Assembly: GCA_947385185.1 (NCBI GenBank)
Contig: CANDJX010000015.1
Coordinates: forward strand, 1 to 17,764
Reading direction: 5' to 3'
From: an uncultured Clostridia bacterium
Lineage (GTDB): Bacteria; Bacillota; Clostridia; Christensenellales; Pumilibacteraceae
DNA: 17,764 nucleotides
Under the pieces are notes generated by a model, which was not told the DNA's origin, ran no database searches, and was given only the letters and a program-made list of their open reading frames with translations. Positions 1-7,742 of the stretch are shown piece after piece. A program made the position numbers and the translations under genes. The first letter of the stretch is position 1, and the number at the start of each line of letters is the position of its first letter.

Positions 1-46
1 GGGTGCGAATAATACACGGGCGAACCGAATACGAAGCCGTCGCATT
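1..46. repeat. Exact copy of 46 bases of the FMN reductase gene at the contig edge
   Basis: These bases are identical, in the same orientation, to 1242-1287 inside the flavodoxin/FMN reductase gene. On the minus strand they encode the conserved CDGFVFGSPVYYSHP segment. At base 47 the match stops abruptly and AT-rich non-coding sequence begins. The most likely reading is a chimeric or mis-joined contig end. A true partial gene duplication is possible but would be an odd place for perfect identity. Confidence 0.9.
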
Positions 47-165
47 AAATATTGTGAAAACGCATTGTATTTCATTTTTTGCTCGCGTAAATTAATCACA
101 ATTTGCGCCACAATCACAACTGTAAAACCACCAAAAAACGGTGCATATAGTTAATCGAAAATTTA

Positions 166-194
166 TTGACTTAAACGCAACAATGTGTTATATT
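166..194 (+). promoter_or_regulatory. Sigma-A-type promoter for the leader ORF and small membrane protein
   Basis: TTGACT at 166-171 and TATATT at 189-194 are separated by 17 bases. A second TATAAT lies at 194-199 but with a 22-base spacer. Transcription would start near 200, ahead of the ribosome site at 227-230. The stretch 47-165 is AT-rich and I see no gene in it. Confidence 0.6.
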
Positions 195-240
195 ATAATT
201 ATACTTTATATATCATTTCAAAAAAAGGAGAATCGAAAAA

Positions 241-273
241 ATGAAAAAGAATAGTCAACGTTGCGCATTATGA
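241..273 (+). CDS. Possible 10-codon leader peptide or truncated gene start
   Basis: A GGAG box at 227-230, 10 bases before an ATG, opens a frame reading MKKNSQRCAL and then TGA. It sits between a promoter and the 165-aa gene that starts 32 bases after its stop. The peptide resembles the N-terminus of that next gene (MEKKKSHFAL), and the nucleotides end alike (CGCATTA). It may therefore be a decayed duplicate of the gene start instead of a regulatory leader. No attenuator hairpin is obvious between the two. Expression is not proven. Confidence 0.35.
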   Translation: MKKNSQRCAL

Positions 274-305
274 ATAATGTTATATAAGCATAAATGGAGA
301 ATAAA

Positions 306-803
306 ATGGAAAAGAAAAAATCTCATTTCGCATTAGTGCTTTTCGGGGCTGTGACGATAATAATAATCGCGTTGGTTATATTGCGCATAGCATTGTTTTT
401 CAAGCCCCTCGAACGATCGACGATTCAAGAGGTCATGCTGTCGCGCTGGAATATAACCCTGCCCGAGAATATGGAACTCGAATATTTTGTATCGACTTTC
501 GGTTTTCCGAGCGACGGCGAGGAGTATCGCGTATTTAAGTTAAACGAAGAACCGACGGCGCTTCTTGAAGATTTCAATCACGAAAAGAGCGAAAAGCCCG
601 AAAACGGCGCGGAATATATTTTCGAATGGCTGGAGCACGGGGACAAAACCGTGCCCGAAGAATGGCGTCCCGATTGGGAAAAAGAATACTGTTGGAAATA
701 TACGGGACAGTTTCCCCGCGACGACGGAAGTTTCAAAGACTTTATTTATTTGATTTACTTCCCTTCTTCAATGCGCTTATACACACTCGAACAAATGCTG
801 TAA
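306..803 (+). CDS. Small single-pass membrane protein of unknown function
   Basis: I do not recognise this 165-aa protein. It has a basic N-terminus (MEKKKSH), one membrane segment at about residues 8-32, and an acidic, aromatic-rich domain of about 130 residues that should lie outside the cell (N-in anchor, no lipobox). The C-terminal half has several Trp, Tyr and Phe residues in a pattern suggesting a small alpha/beta domain. I chose the ATG at 306 because GGAG at 296-299 lies about six bases before it. An in-frame ATG at 294 has no ribosome site of its own. The gene is monocistronic: promoter at 166-194, terminator at 843-872. It faces the FMN reductase gene tail to tail. Confidence 0.75.
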   Translation: MEKKKSHFALVLFGAVTIIIIALVILRIALFFKPLERSTIQEVMLSRWNITLPENMELEYFVSTFGFPSDGEEYRVFKLNEEPTALLEDFNHEKSEKPENGAEYIFEWLEHGDKTVPEEWRPDWEKEYCWKYTGQFPRDDGSFKDFIYLIYFPSSMRLYTLEQML

Positions 804-842
804 TGTAAAAAGATCGAATCTTTATTATTCGTCCGATTTGCA

Positions 843-872
843 CGAACGACCCGGAAACATCCGGGTCGTTCG
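843..872 (+). terminator. Intrinsic terminator after the small membrane protein gene
   Basis: A perfect 12-bp stem (CGAACGACCCGG with CCGGGTCGTTCG, loop AAACAT) is followed by CTTTATTATA on the plus strand. It lies between two convergent genes. The minus-strand side lacks a T-run, so it mainly serves the plus-strand gene. Confidence 0.75.
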
Positions 873-889
873 CTTTATTATAGCCTTTA

Positions 890-1507
890 TTATCTTATGA
901 AATTCGTCGTGATCTTTTTATTTTCGGGCGCGGTCACTCCCGCCTTTCTGCCCGCGTCGATACACTTCAATATCCACGCCATATTTTTGCCGATATTATA
1001 CATCGTCATCATGCCTTCGGCGTCCGACGCGACTTCTTCGGGCTGCGTTCCGAATACGTGATTCCAGTACGTAGACGACACGACAGGCATCGAGCATATC
1101 GAAAAATATTTGTTTATCACGTCCATAGATGCGACCGAACCTGCACGGCGCGCGGCAAGGACTGCGGCGGCGGGCTTCCGAAAGAAATTTTTGCCGCCCG
1201 AATAGAACGCCCGATCCATAACGGTCAGAAGCCGGGCAGACGGGTGCGAATAATACACGGGCGAACCGAATACGAAGCCGTCGCATTCCGCCGCTTTTGC
1301 CACTAGTTCGTTTGCCGCGTCGTCGAACACGCATTTGCCGAGTTCGCGGCACTTGCGGCAGGCTATACAGTCGGACATAGGCTTATTGCCGATGAAAAAC
1401 GTTTCCGTTTCGATCCCCTCTCCGCCGAGCGCGCGTGCGACCTCGCCGAGCGCAACCGACGTACAACCGTTCGGGCGCGAGCTTCCGTTTACGAGCAATA
1501 CTTTCAT
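890..1507 (-). CDS. NAD(P)H-dependent FMN reductase / flavodoxin-family protein
   Basis: This 205-aa protein has the flavodoxin-like fold of the NADPH-dependent FMN reductase family (PF03358). The phosphate-binding loop GSSRPNG follows strand 1 at residues 8-14. A cysteine cluster CIACRKC plus a further Cys (about residues 47-60) is typical of the iron-sulphur-flavoprotein-like branch. The flavin-contact segment FGSPVYYSHPSA is at about residue 85. It probably moves electrons from NAD(P)H to a small acceptor or quinone in the cytosol; the acceptor is unknown. The start is the ATG at 1507, with GGAGG five bases upstream; a TTG four codons earlier overlaps that site and is rejected. The 155 bases between it and htpG show no clear terminator, so it may be co-transcribed with htpG. 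Bases 1242-1287 recur at the contig start. Confidence 0.9.
   Translation of the reverse strand: MKVLLVNGSSRPNGCTSVALGEVARALGGEGIETETFFIGNKPMSDCIACRKCRELGKCVFDDAANELVAKAAECDGFVFGSPVYYSHPSARLLTVMDRAFYSGGKNFFRKPAAAVLAARRAGSVASMDVINKYFSICSMPVVSSTYWNHVFGTQPEEVASDAEGMMTMYNIGKNMAWILKCIDAGRKAGVTAPENKKITTNFIR
1242..1287. repeat. Internal partner of the 46-base repeat
   Basis: Identical to bases 1-46. Here the sequence is embedded in an intact, well-conserved reading frame, so this is the authentic copy. Confidence 0.9.
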
Positions 1508-1662
1508 ATATACCTCCAAAAATTAAATTACGGGCGCCTACCGCGCGCCACGGGAACGTAGACGCGCGTCAGACAGGTAACAACGAAGGGATTGTACTAA
1601 GCGTACATGACCGAGTCGCCGAAACGCACGCAGCCCGTATCACGCGATGTATACGCTTCCGT

Positions 1663-3531
1663 TTATGATACGAATTCGTTTATGAGCTTTACGAACTCGG
1701 ACGGATTTTCGGGATTGATCCCGACGGTAAGCATGGCTTCGGTATACAGCAGAACGCACAGCCGACCGAACTTCGGTTTGTCCTCGGCGAGCAATTTTTC
1801 GGCAAGCGCGAACATCGGGTGCGCGGGATTGAGTTCAAGCACGTACTGCGCGCGGATCTTCTCGTTGCCCGGCATTGCAGACAGCACTTTCGCCATTTCG
1901 ATGGACAGCTCGCCTTTTGCGGTCAGTCCGGACGGATATTCACCGAGCATATTGGACAGGCGCACTTCGGTCACGTTCGTGCCGAGCGCGGTCTTTACTT
2001 CGTCGAGCAGGGTTTTGGACGAATCGGCTTTTTCCTTGTTCGCCTTCTTTTCTTCGTCCGTTTCGATGTCGAGTTTGTCCGACGAAACCGACCTGAGCGC
2101 TTTTTCGTCGTACTTATCCATTAGTTTGACGACGAATTCGTCCACGTTGTCGGTCATGAGCAGAACGGCGTATCCTTTGGCGGTAACGGCGGTGACCTGC
2201 GGCAGACTGCCGAGCGTCGTAACGTCCGAACCCGCGGCGTAATAAATGTCCTTCTGCCCCTCTTTCATGCCGGTTACGTACTCTTTGAGCGTGACGAACT
2301 TGCCCTCGGTCGAATAATATACGAACAGGTCTTTGAGCTGAGGTATCTTCGCGCCGAAACTCTCGTACGCACCGAACTTGAGCGTCTGACCGAACTTGCC
2401 GAAGAATTTTTCGTACGCTTCCCTGTCCTCTTTAAGCCATTTACCGAGCTCGGACAGTATCTTCTTTTCCAGACTCTTTGCGATCTCGGAAAGCTGTCTG
2501 TCGTGCTGAAGCATTTCGCGCGAAATGTTGAGCGACAGGTCGGCGGAGTCGACTATACCGCGGACGAAACCGAGGTAGTCGGGCAGGAGTTTTTCGCAGT
2601 TGTCCATAATGAGCACGCCGCTCGAATACAGCTGCAGCCCGCGCTTGTACGCTTTAGTGAAATAGTCGTACGGCGGTTCGCTCGGAATGAACAGCAGACA
2701 GTTATAGTTCACCGCGCCTTCGATGCTCGCCGTCACTATGCGCGCGGGCGGATTGTAGTCGGAAAACTTGTCTGCGTAGAAACTTTCGTACTCCTCCTTT
2801 TTCACTTCGCCTTTTTTGCGTTTCCAGATCGGAACCATGGAATTGAGCGTTTCGTCCGACACTTCCACTTCGTTGCCCTCGCCCTCTTTTTTCGGCACGG
2901 TCTTTTCCACGCGCATGATTATGGGATAGCGGATATAATCCGAATAATGCTTTATAAGACGGCGCAAAGTATATTCTTCGAGATAATCCGAATACTTGAC
3001 GTCGTCGTCGGCTTTGAGCGAAAGAACGACCGTCGTGCCGCTCGTTTCGCGCTCCGCGTCCGTGATCGTATAACCGCTGACGCCCTTGCTCGTCCACTTG
3101 TTCGCGGCGTCCTCGCCGTACTTGCGGGAAATTACGGTAACCTCGTCGGCAACCATGAAGCAGGAATAAAAACCTACGCCGAACTGACCTATCAAGCTGT
3201 CCGTTTCTTCGCCGGCTTTCGCGTTCTTCTGCTTGAAATCGAGCGTACCGCTCTTTGCGATCGTACCGAGATTGCTCTCGAGCTCTGCGGCGGTCATGCC
3301 TATACCGTTATCCGAAACGGTAAGCGTGCGCGCGCTCTTGTCCGCGTCGATACGGATCTCGAACGTACGCGCGGCGGCGGAATCGGTAAGCGAAACAAAA
3401 TGCAGTTTGTCGATCGCGTCCGACGCGTTCGAGATTATCTCGCGCAAAAATATTTCTTTGTTGGTGTAAATGGAGTTGATCATGAGATCAAGCAGCCGCT
3501 TGCTCTCGGCTTTGAATTGCTTTAATGCCAT
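1663..3531 (-). CDS. htpG: Molecular chaperone HtpG (Hsp90)
   Basis: A full-length bacterial Hsp90 of 622 aa, a normal size for HtpG. It folds or remodels client proteins in the cytosol as an ATP-driven dimer. The N-terminal GHKL ATPase domain shows NASDAIDKLHF (about 35-45), DNGIGM (about 74-79), LGTIAKSGT and the lid glycine loop GQFGVGFYSCF (about 115-125). The middle domain contains the catalytic-arginine region LNISREMLQ. The C-terminal dimerisation domain lacks the eukaryotic MEEVD tail, as in all bacteria. The start is supported by AAAGGAG seven bases upstream of ATG. It has its own promoter at 3560-3588. I see no CIRCE-like inverted repeat in the leader, so HrcA control is not indicated. 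The flavodoxin-family gene lies downstream. Confidence 0.97.
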   Translation of the reverse strand: MALKQFKAESKRLLDLMINSIYTNKEIFLREIISNASDAIDKLHFVSLTDSAAARTFEIRIDADKSARTLTVSDNGIGMTAAELESNLGTIAKSGTLDFKQKNAKAGEETDSLIGQFGVGFYSCFMVADEVTVISRKYGEDAANKWTSKGVSGYTITDAERETSGTTVVLSLKADDDVKYSDYLEEYTLRRLIKHYSDYIRYPIIMRVEKTVPKKEGEGNEVEVSDETLNSMVPIWKRKKGEVKKEEYESFYADKFSDYNPPARIVTASIEGAVNYNCLLFIPSEPPYDYFTKAYKRGLQLYSSGVLIMDNCEKLLPDYLGFVRGIVDSADLSLNISREMLQHDRQLSEIAKSLEKKILSELGKWLKEDREAYEKFFGKFGQTLKFGAYESFGAKIPQLKDLFVYYSTEGKFVTLKEYVTGMKEGQKDIYYAAGSDVTTLGSLPQVTAVTAKGYAVLLMTDNVDEFVVKLMDKYDEKALRSVSSDKLDIETDEEKKANKEKADSSKTLLDEVKTALGTNVTEVRLSNMLGEYPSGLTAKGELSIEMAKVLSAMPGNEKIRAQYVLELNPAHPMFALAEKLLAEDKPKFGRLCVLLYTEAMLTVGINPENPSEFVKLINEFVS

Positions 3532-3559
3532 TACTGTCTCCTTTGAATGTTTTTGGAAT

Positions 3560-3588
3560 ATTTTACTACTTTACGCCGGCATTGTCAA
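3560..3588 (-). promoter_or_regulatory. Promoter of htpG
   Basis: On the minus strand, a perfect TTGACA (plus coordinates 3583-3588) and TAAAAT (3560-3565) are spaced by 17 bases. Transcription would start about 20 bases before the htpG start codon. It is divergent from the tRNA promoter, with about 60 bases between the two -35 boxes. Confidence 0.8.
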
Positions 3589-3647
3589 CTTTTGCCGCCG
3601 CCGTGGATAAAGCAAAACATAAAAATTCGCATATCGCCGATAATCGG

Positions 3648-3676
3648 TTGCATTTTTTCCGCAACGGGTGTATAAT
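3648..3676 (+). promoter_or_regulatory. Promoter of tRNA-Gly
   Basis: TTGCAT at 3648-3653 and a perfect TATAAT at 3671-3676, with a 17-base spacer. The tRNA begins 13 bases after the -10 box, leaving a very short 5' leader. Confidence 0.8.
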
Positions 3677-3688
3677 ATCCGAAGTTAC

Positions 3689-3763
3689 GCGGATGTGGCC
3701 TAACGGTATGGCATCAGCTTCCCAAGCTGAGGGTTGCGAGTTCGAGCCTCGTCATCCGCTCCA
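3689..3763 (+). tRNA. tRNA-Gly(CCC)
   Basis: A complete cloverleaf can be drawn. The acceptor stem is GCGGATG/CATCCGC. The D stem is GCC/GGC. The anticodon stem is TCAGC/GCTGA with loop TTCCCAA (anticodon CCC at 3721-3723). The T stem is GCGAG/CTCGT (one G-T pair) with loop TTCGAGC. The discriminator is T3760, and CCA is encoded at 3761-3763. It reads GGG glycine codons. It has its own promoter and terminator. No integrase or attachment-site duplication is visible beside it. Confidence 0.95.
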
Positions 3764-3770
3764 GATTTTC

Positions 3771-3814
3771 AAAAACGGTACCCGAAGTCGTGAAAGACCC
3801 CGGGTACCGTTTTT
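3771..3814. terminator. Bidirectional terminator between tRNA-Gly and the GH3 gene
   Basis: A perfect 14-bp stem (AAAAACGGTACCCG with CGGGTACCGTTTTT) around a 16-base loop. It gives a T-run on both strands, so it can end the tRNA transcript on the plus strand and the lipoprotein-GH3 transcript on the minus strand. Confidence 0.9.
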
Positions 3815-3856
3815 AATTCAAAGAATAAATCCGAAAAGTTTTGATTTTATTTGTAT

Positions 3857-6775
3857 TTATTTGGATTTTACTGCTTTTTTGCACAAGGATTTTCCGAGCA
3901 CGAGGCACCAGGTCACGAAGAACAATCCTGCGACCGAAGCAAGTCCGAGCACGACGTCAAGGACGATAAGCCAGCACTGCCATGCGGGTACGTTCGGAAC
4001 AATCCTGCCGTTTACGGATATGCCGTTCATGGCGTTACTGTGCACGACGGTGTAAAGTATATTCTTGTTTGCGCGGTGGAGAGCCGTCATATACGTTGCG
4101 TCTTCGGCGAATCCGTCCGGCAACGCCCAGAGCGTATTGTTCGTATTGAGCATCATATCGAGTCCGTTTATAAGAGCGGTCTTATACGGGTAGTATCCGC
4201 CCGTGCTCGCCTGGTCGGTAATCGACATACCCTTGAATCCCCACTCGTCGCGGAGAGTATCGGTCATAAGTCCTTTATGCGCGCCGACCCACACGGGTCC
4301 CATACGGTTCATTGCAACCATGACCGCACGACAATCGCCGTCGCGGACGGTATATTCGAAAGGACGGAGATATATCTCGCGCGCCGCCTGCTCGTTCGTG
4401 AACGTCATGATCCCGTTACGTCCGGATTCCTGATCGTTGAAAGCAAAATGCTTCATATAGCAGTATACGCCCTTGGACTGCGCTCCTTTTACGGTTGCCG
4501 CGCCCATAACGCCGCCGATAAAACCGTCTTCGCTGTAATACTCGAAGTTTCTTCCGGCAAAAGGCGTTCTGTGCGTATTCATCGAAGGAGCGTACCAGCC
4601 GGATACGCCCGTCCAGTAGCCGTCCTCGCCTACGCAATCACCTACTTCTTCGGCAAGTTCTTCATTCCAGGTGCTTGCGATAACGACTTCGATGGGATAG
4701 CCGAACGCGCCAGCGCCGCCGACAAGACTTGCCGAAATGCCTGCGGGACCGTCCTTATCCACCGTAGCCGGTTTGGAAACCGACTCCATAAGTTTTGTTG
4801 CATAACCGCCGACTCTGAACAGAGTCTCCTGTTCGGCGGCAGTCATCTGAGATACGAGCGCGTCCCATTTTTTATCGGCATAATCGACGTTCATAAGCGA
4901 CACGAGCGCAAGAGTACCGTATTCGTCCGACGTCGTTCCCGTGGCAGGAACGGTCGCGGTCGCGTCGGTCGGTACAACGTCGAACACGTCGTTGTAAAGA
5001 ACCTTGTACAGATCGTCGGTCTCCGTAATCGTCATTTCCCCTGCCTTTGCCGGCCAGGTCGCTTCCCAGTCCGTTCTCGACAGATATGTATAGTCGGGAT
5101 CGTACGTAGCAAGGTCGATATCGCCGAAGCGGTTTTCGATCTGCTTGCCGTCCGCGCCGACGTTATACGTCGTCGAATCGAGGGCATTCTGCGTGTACGT
5201 TCCGACGAATGCGGCGTTGCCGTTTCCGGTCATACCGTCCGATGCGCTCTTTCCCTGCTTTGAGAGAATATTGTTGAGCGCGTCGTGCGCGTCAGTACCG
5301 AATGCGAAATAATACTGACCGGCGTCTACGATATATCCGCCTTTGCCGTTATTCGCTTCGGAATCCCAGGCGCGCATAAGCTCTTTGGGAACGTTGACGG
5401 TAACGGTATCGCTGCCGTTCTTTCCTATTTCTTTCGTCTTTCCGAAGCCGACGAGTTCGATCGCGGACTTTTCCACTCCGTGATCTTTGTCGTTCCCGGT
5501 GAACGGCGACTGCATATAAATCTGTACTACCGCTTTGTCTTTCGTATCCGACTTATTCGTCACCTTGACGGAAACGTCGAAGCCGTCGGCTTTTTCGGTC
5601 ATTTCGAAATCCGAATATTCGAATTCGGAATACGACAGTCCGTAACCGAACGGATACTGTACTTCTTCGGCGTATTTCCATCCGCCCGCCGATGCGAACG
5701 CTCCTGCCGTCGAAGTCGCTTTGGAAGCGGCGTCGGTCACTGCGTCGTAATAACGCGTTTCATAGTAACGGTATCCTACGTAAATGCCTTCGGCGTACGC
5801 AACGTACTGCGTGCGACTGCGCGAGCCGGTCGACGGCGCGCCGTTTACCGTGAACGTGCCGAAGTTCTGCATCGCGGGAGAAGAGAAAGCGTCGTACGCG
5901 TACGTATCCACGAGCCTGCCCGACGGGGTAAGCGTACCGTCAAGCACTTTGGGGATCGCGTTCAGTCCGACCTGTCCGCCCGCGCCTACCCAGAGCACGG
6001 CGTCGACGGCGGTATCGCCGTTTTCGAGCGTGCCGAGTTCCATGGCGTTCATAGTATTGAGCACGACTATGACTTTATCGAAATTCTCGTTCGCCATTCT
6101 GACAAGGTCGAGTTCGTTTGCGGTAAGTTCGAGCGCATGATTCGGGAGCGGATTGCCGTTGCGGTCTATACCCGTGGAAAGGTCCGCGCTCTCCTGTCCC
6201 GCTCTGCTTATGACCACTATCGCCGCGTCGTGATACGACGAGAACGAGCCGGTCTCCGTCGCCGAGTAAGCCGAACGCGCCACTTCGCTGCCCGACTTGC
6301 CCGCGCCGCTTTTGTAGAACGTCCACAGCGTAGGATTGACGGTATAACCCGCGCCCTCGAACGCCTCTTTCAGATTGGGGCTGTATTTGGTGTCGATCGC
6401 ACCCGAGCCGCCTCCGCCGTAAAGGAAGTTGGCTTCGGACGAGCCGACGCCGAGGATCGTCACCTTCGGACTCTTTTTGAGCGGCAAAGCGCCGTTATTC
6501 CGCAGAAGTACCGAGCCCTCGGATTGTATCTGCTCTGCAAGCTCAGCTTCGTACGCCTGCAGATCCTTAAGCGCTCTGTAATCGCTTTTATAATAATCGA
6601 TGTCTATGGTATTGCCGTTTTCGTCGACTACTTTATACGTCTTTTCGCCGAAGAACTGCGTTACGAGATCGAAATAGATGCTCGTTACCACCGTCCCCGC
6701 TATAAGAGCCGCAACCACTATCGCTATTACGACGTATAATACTATTGCCGTTACAAGTTTTTTTGTCTTAGTCAT
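3857..6775 (-). CDS. GH3 beta-glycosidase, reversed domain order, anchored at both ends
   Basis: A 972-aa glycoside hydrolase family 3 enzyme, probably a beta-glucosidase or related exo-glycosidase, held on the outer face of the membrane. The domain order is reversed from the usual one. First comes the alpha/beta sandwich (SVLLRNNGALPL near 86-97, EGIYVGYRYYE near 329). Then comes an FnIII-like domain (PFGYGLSYS near 374). Last is the TIM barrel (DGPAGI near 665, GRNFEYYSEDGF, KHFAFNDQE near 774). The expected nucleophile is Asp854 in SITDQ, where classic members have SDW. Hydrophobic segments at about 7-34 and 933-963, each with a basic cytoplasmic side, imply N-in/C-in topology. The ATG overlaps the lipoprotein stop by eight bases, and its AAGGAG site lies inside that gene, so translation is coupled. 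Substrate specificity cannot be read from the sequence. Confidence 0.93.
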   Translation of the reverse strand: MTKTKKLVTAIVLYVVIAIVVAALIAGTVVTSIYFDLVTQFFGEKTYKVVDENGNTIDIDYYKSDYRALKDLQAYEAELAEQIQSEGSVLLRNNGALPLKKSPKVTILGVGSSEANFLYGGGGSGAIDTKYSPNLKEAFEGAGYTVNPTLWTFYKSGAGKSGSEVARSAYSATETGSFSSYHDAAIVVISRAGQESADLSTGIDRNGNPLPNHALELTANELDLVRMANENFDKVIVVLNTMNAMELGTLENGDTAVDAVLWVGAGGQVGLNAIPKVLDGTLTPSGRLVDTYAYDAFSSPAMQNFGTFTVNGAPSTGSRSRTQYVAYAEGIYVGYRYYETRYYDAVTDAASKATSTAGAFASAGGWKYAEEVQYPFGYGLSYSEFEYSDFEMTEKADGFDVSVKVTNKSDTKDKAVVQIYMQSPFTGNDKDHGVEKSAIELVGFGKTKEIGKNGSDTVTVNVPKELMRAWDSEANNGKGGYIVDAGQYYFAFGTDAHDALNNILSKQGKSASDGMTGNGNAAFVGTYTQNALDSTTYNVGADGKQIENRFGDIDLATYDPDYTYLSRTDWEATWPAKAGEMTITETDDLYKVLYNDVFDVVPTDATATVPATGTTSDEYGTLALVSLMNVDYADKKWDALVSQMTAAEQETLFRVGGYATKLMESVSKPATVDKDGPAGISASLVGGAGAFGYPIEVVIASTWNEELAEEVGDCVGEDGYWTGVSGWYAPSMNTHRTPFAGRNFEYYSEDGFIGGVMGAATVKGAQSKGVYCYMKHFAFNDQESGRNGIMTFTNEQAAREIYLRPFEYTVRDGDCRAVMVAMNRMGPVWVGAHKGLMTDTLRDEWGFKGMSITDQASTGGYYPYKTALINGLDMMLNTNNTLWALPDGFAEDATYMTALHRANKNILYTVVHSNAMNGISVNGRIVPNVPAWQCWLIVLDVVLGLASVAGLFFVTWCLVLGKSLCKKAVKSK

Positions 6776-7553
6776 TTTGTACTCCTTGTTCGTATACGGT
6801 AGAAAGTTTGAGCGTAGACGTAAGTCCGAGATTATAATATATCGTCATTTCGTACGCGCCCTTTTCGGCGTTATAGATCGCTTCCGTGTCGGAAGGCTGT
6901 CTGCCGGATACGCTTATATAACCCATGCCGCTCGGCATTCCGCTGTCGTACGTAAGCACGTATTTATTGTTCGTCGCATCGTAGACGTATGTACCGTAAG
7001 CCGAATTTGCCGCGGTCAAAGGACACGACGCGTTGATCACGAACGTATTGTCCTCGTACAGATACAGATATGCCTCGCAGGTAGTCATACCGAAATTGCC
7101 TACGTCCGGATCGAACGCATAGAACACAACGGGTTCGAAGAACGTTTCTCCGCCCGGCGTAAAGGCTTCGTCCTTATACGACAGCTTTACGTTTCCTGTG
7201 CCGTACTTGTCGCCGAGAACGAGAGTATACGCAAAAGAAAAAGTATTCGTATCGGCGTCGTAAACGGGCACTTTAATGGTATCGTTCTGGTCCGTAAACG
7301 TAAACCGGAACCCTTTGGCTTCGTCGTATTCGACATCGCCTGTCAGTTCGAGTTCGGGTATCTCTTTGATCTTCATTGAGAATTCGCCGTTCTCCTTTTT
7401 ACAGCTCAGAGTAACGTTGTACGTCTCGCCGTTGATTTCGCAGGTACCCGCGAATTCGACTCCGCCACCGCAAGCCGTGAGCATGACGATCACGCCTATC
7501 GACATCGCGACGACAAGCAGGAACGCCAACAGTTTTGTCCTGATTTTCCTCAT
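6768..7553 (-). CDS. Lipoprotein of unknown function, partner of the GH3 enzyme
   Basis: A 261-aa predicted lipoprotein. The basic N-terminus and hydrophobic stretch (residues 1-24) end in a lipobox LTAC with Cys28 as the lipidation site, followed by a Gly linker. The rest is rich in beta-strand-like alternation, Thr, Tyr and Gly, and seems to hold two similar beta domains (about 30-130 and 150-255). I do not recognise the family. The start has GGAGGT six bases upstream. Its 3' end overlaps the GH3 gene, so the two are made together and both sit at the cell surface. A glycan-binding or enzyme-accessory role is inferred from context only. Confidence 0.85.
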   Translation of the reverse strand: MRKIRTKLLAFLLVVAMSIGVIVMLTACGGGVEFAGTCEINGETYNVTLSCKKENGEFSMKIKEIPELELTGDVEYDEAKGFRFTFTDQNDTIKVPVYDADTNTFSFAYTLVLGDKYGTGNVKLSYKDEAFTPGGETFFEPVVFYAFDPDVGNFGMTTCEAYLYLYEDNTFVINASCPLTAANSAYGTYVYDATNNKYVLTYDSGMPSGMGYISVSGRQPSDTEAIYNAEKGAYEMTIYYNLGLTSTLKLSTVYEQGVQND

Positions 7554-7582
7554 GTATTTACCTCCGTAAATTTAGTACAATC

Positions 7583-7611
7583 ATTCTTGCACATAAAACG
7601 GACGATTTCAA
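7583..7611 (-). promoter_or_regulatory. Weak candidate promoter for the lipoprotein-GH3 operon
   Basis: On the minus strand, TTGAAA (7606-7611) and AAGAAT (7583-7588) are 17 bases apart. The -10 box matches only four of six positions, which could mean the promoter needs an activator. Other placements in the same gap are possible. Confidence 0.35.
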
Positions 7612-7669
7612 TAAGTCTTTCGTACTATGCAAAAATCATTACGCAACCGACATCTTTTACTCCGCAAAA

Positions 7670-7714
7670 TAAAAAAATCTCTTTTCCGTCCCTTACAGGG
7701 GGCAAAAAAGAGAT
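7670..7714 (-). terminator. Terminator of the two-component operon
   Basis: The hairpin has outer arms 7677-7685/7706-7714 (ATCTCTTTT with AAAAGAGAT). Two C-A mismatches follow, then an inner GTCCC/GGGGC stem around a six-base loop. On the minus strand it is followed by seven T (7670-7676). It separates the kinase gene from the lipoprotein-GH3 operon. Confidence 0.85.
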
Positions 7715-7742
7715 AATAATCTTAAATATTGACAGAATCCGT

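Noticed and set aside
1520..1662. Small RNA or gene between htpG and the FMN reductase gene
   Set aside because: Only short GC-rich inverted repeats, no convincing promoter, T-run or ribosome site.
3689..3814. tRNA-Gly as an integration site for a mobile element
   Set aside because: No integrase gene and no repeat of the tRNA 3' end was seen on either side.
5285..6739. Long open frame antisense to the GH3 gene (similar ones at 3851-5263, 2503-3525 and 14661-15815)
   Set aside because: They are Arg/His/Val-rich shadows produced by CpG-rich codons on the other strand, without ribosome sites, and the opposite strand encodes clear protein families.
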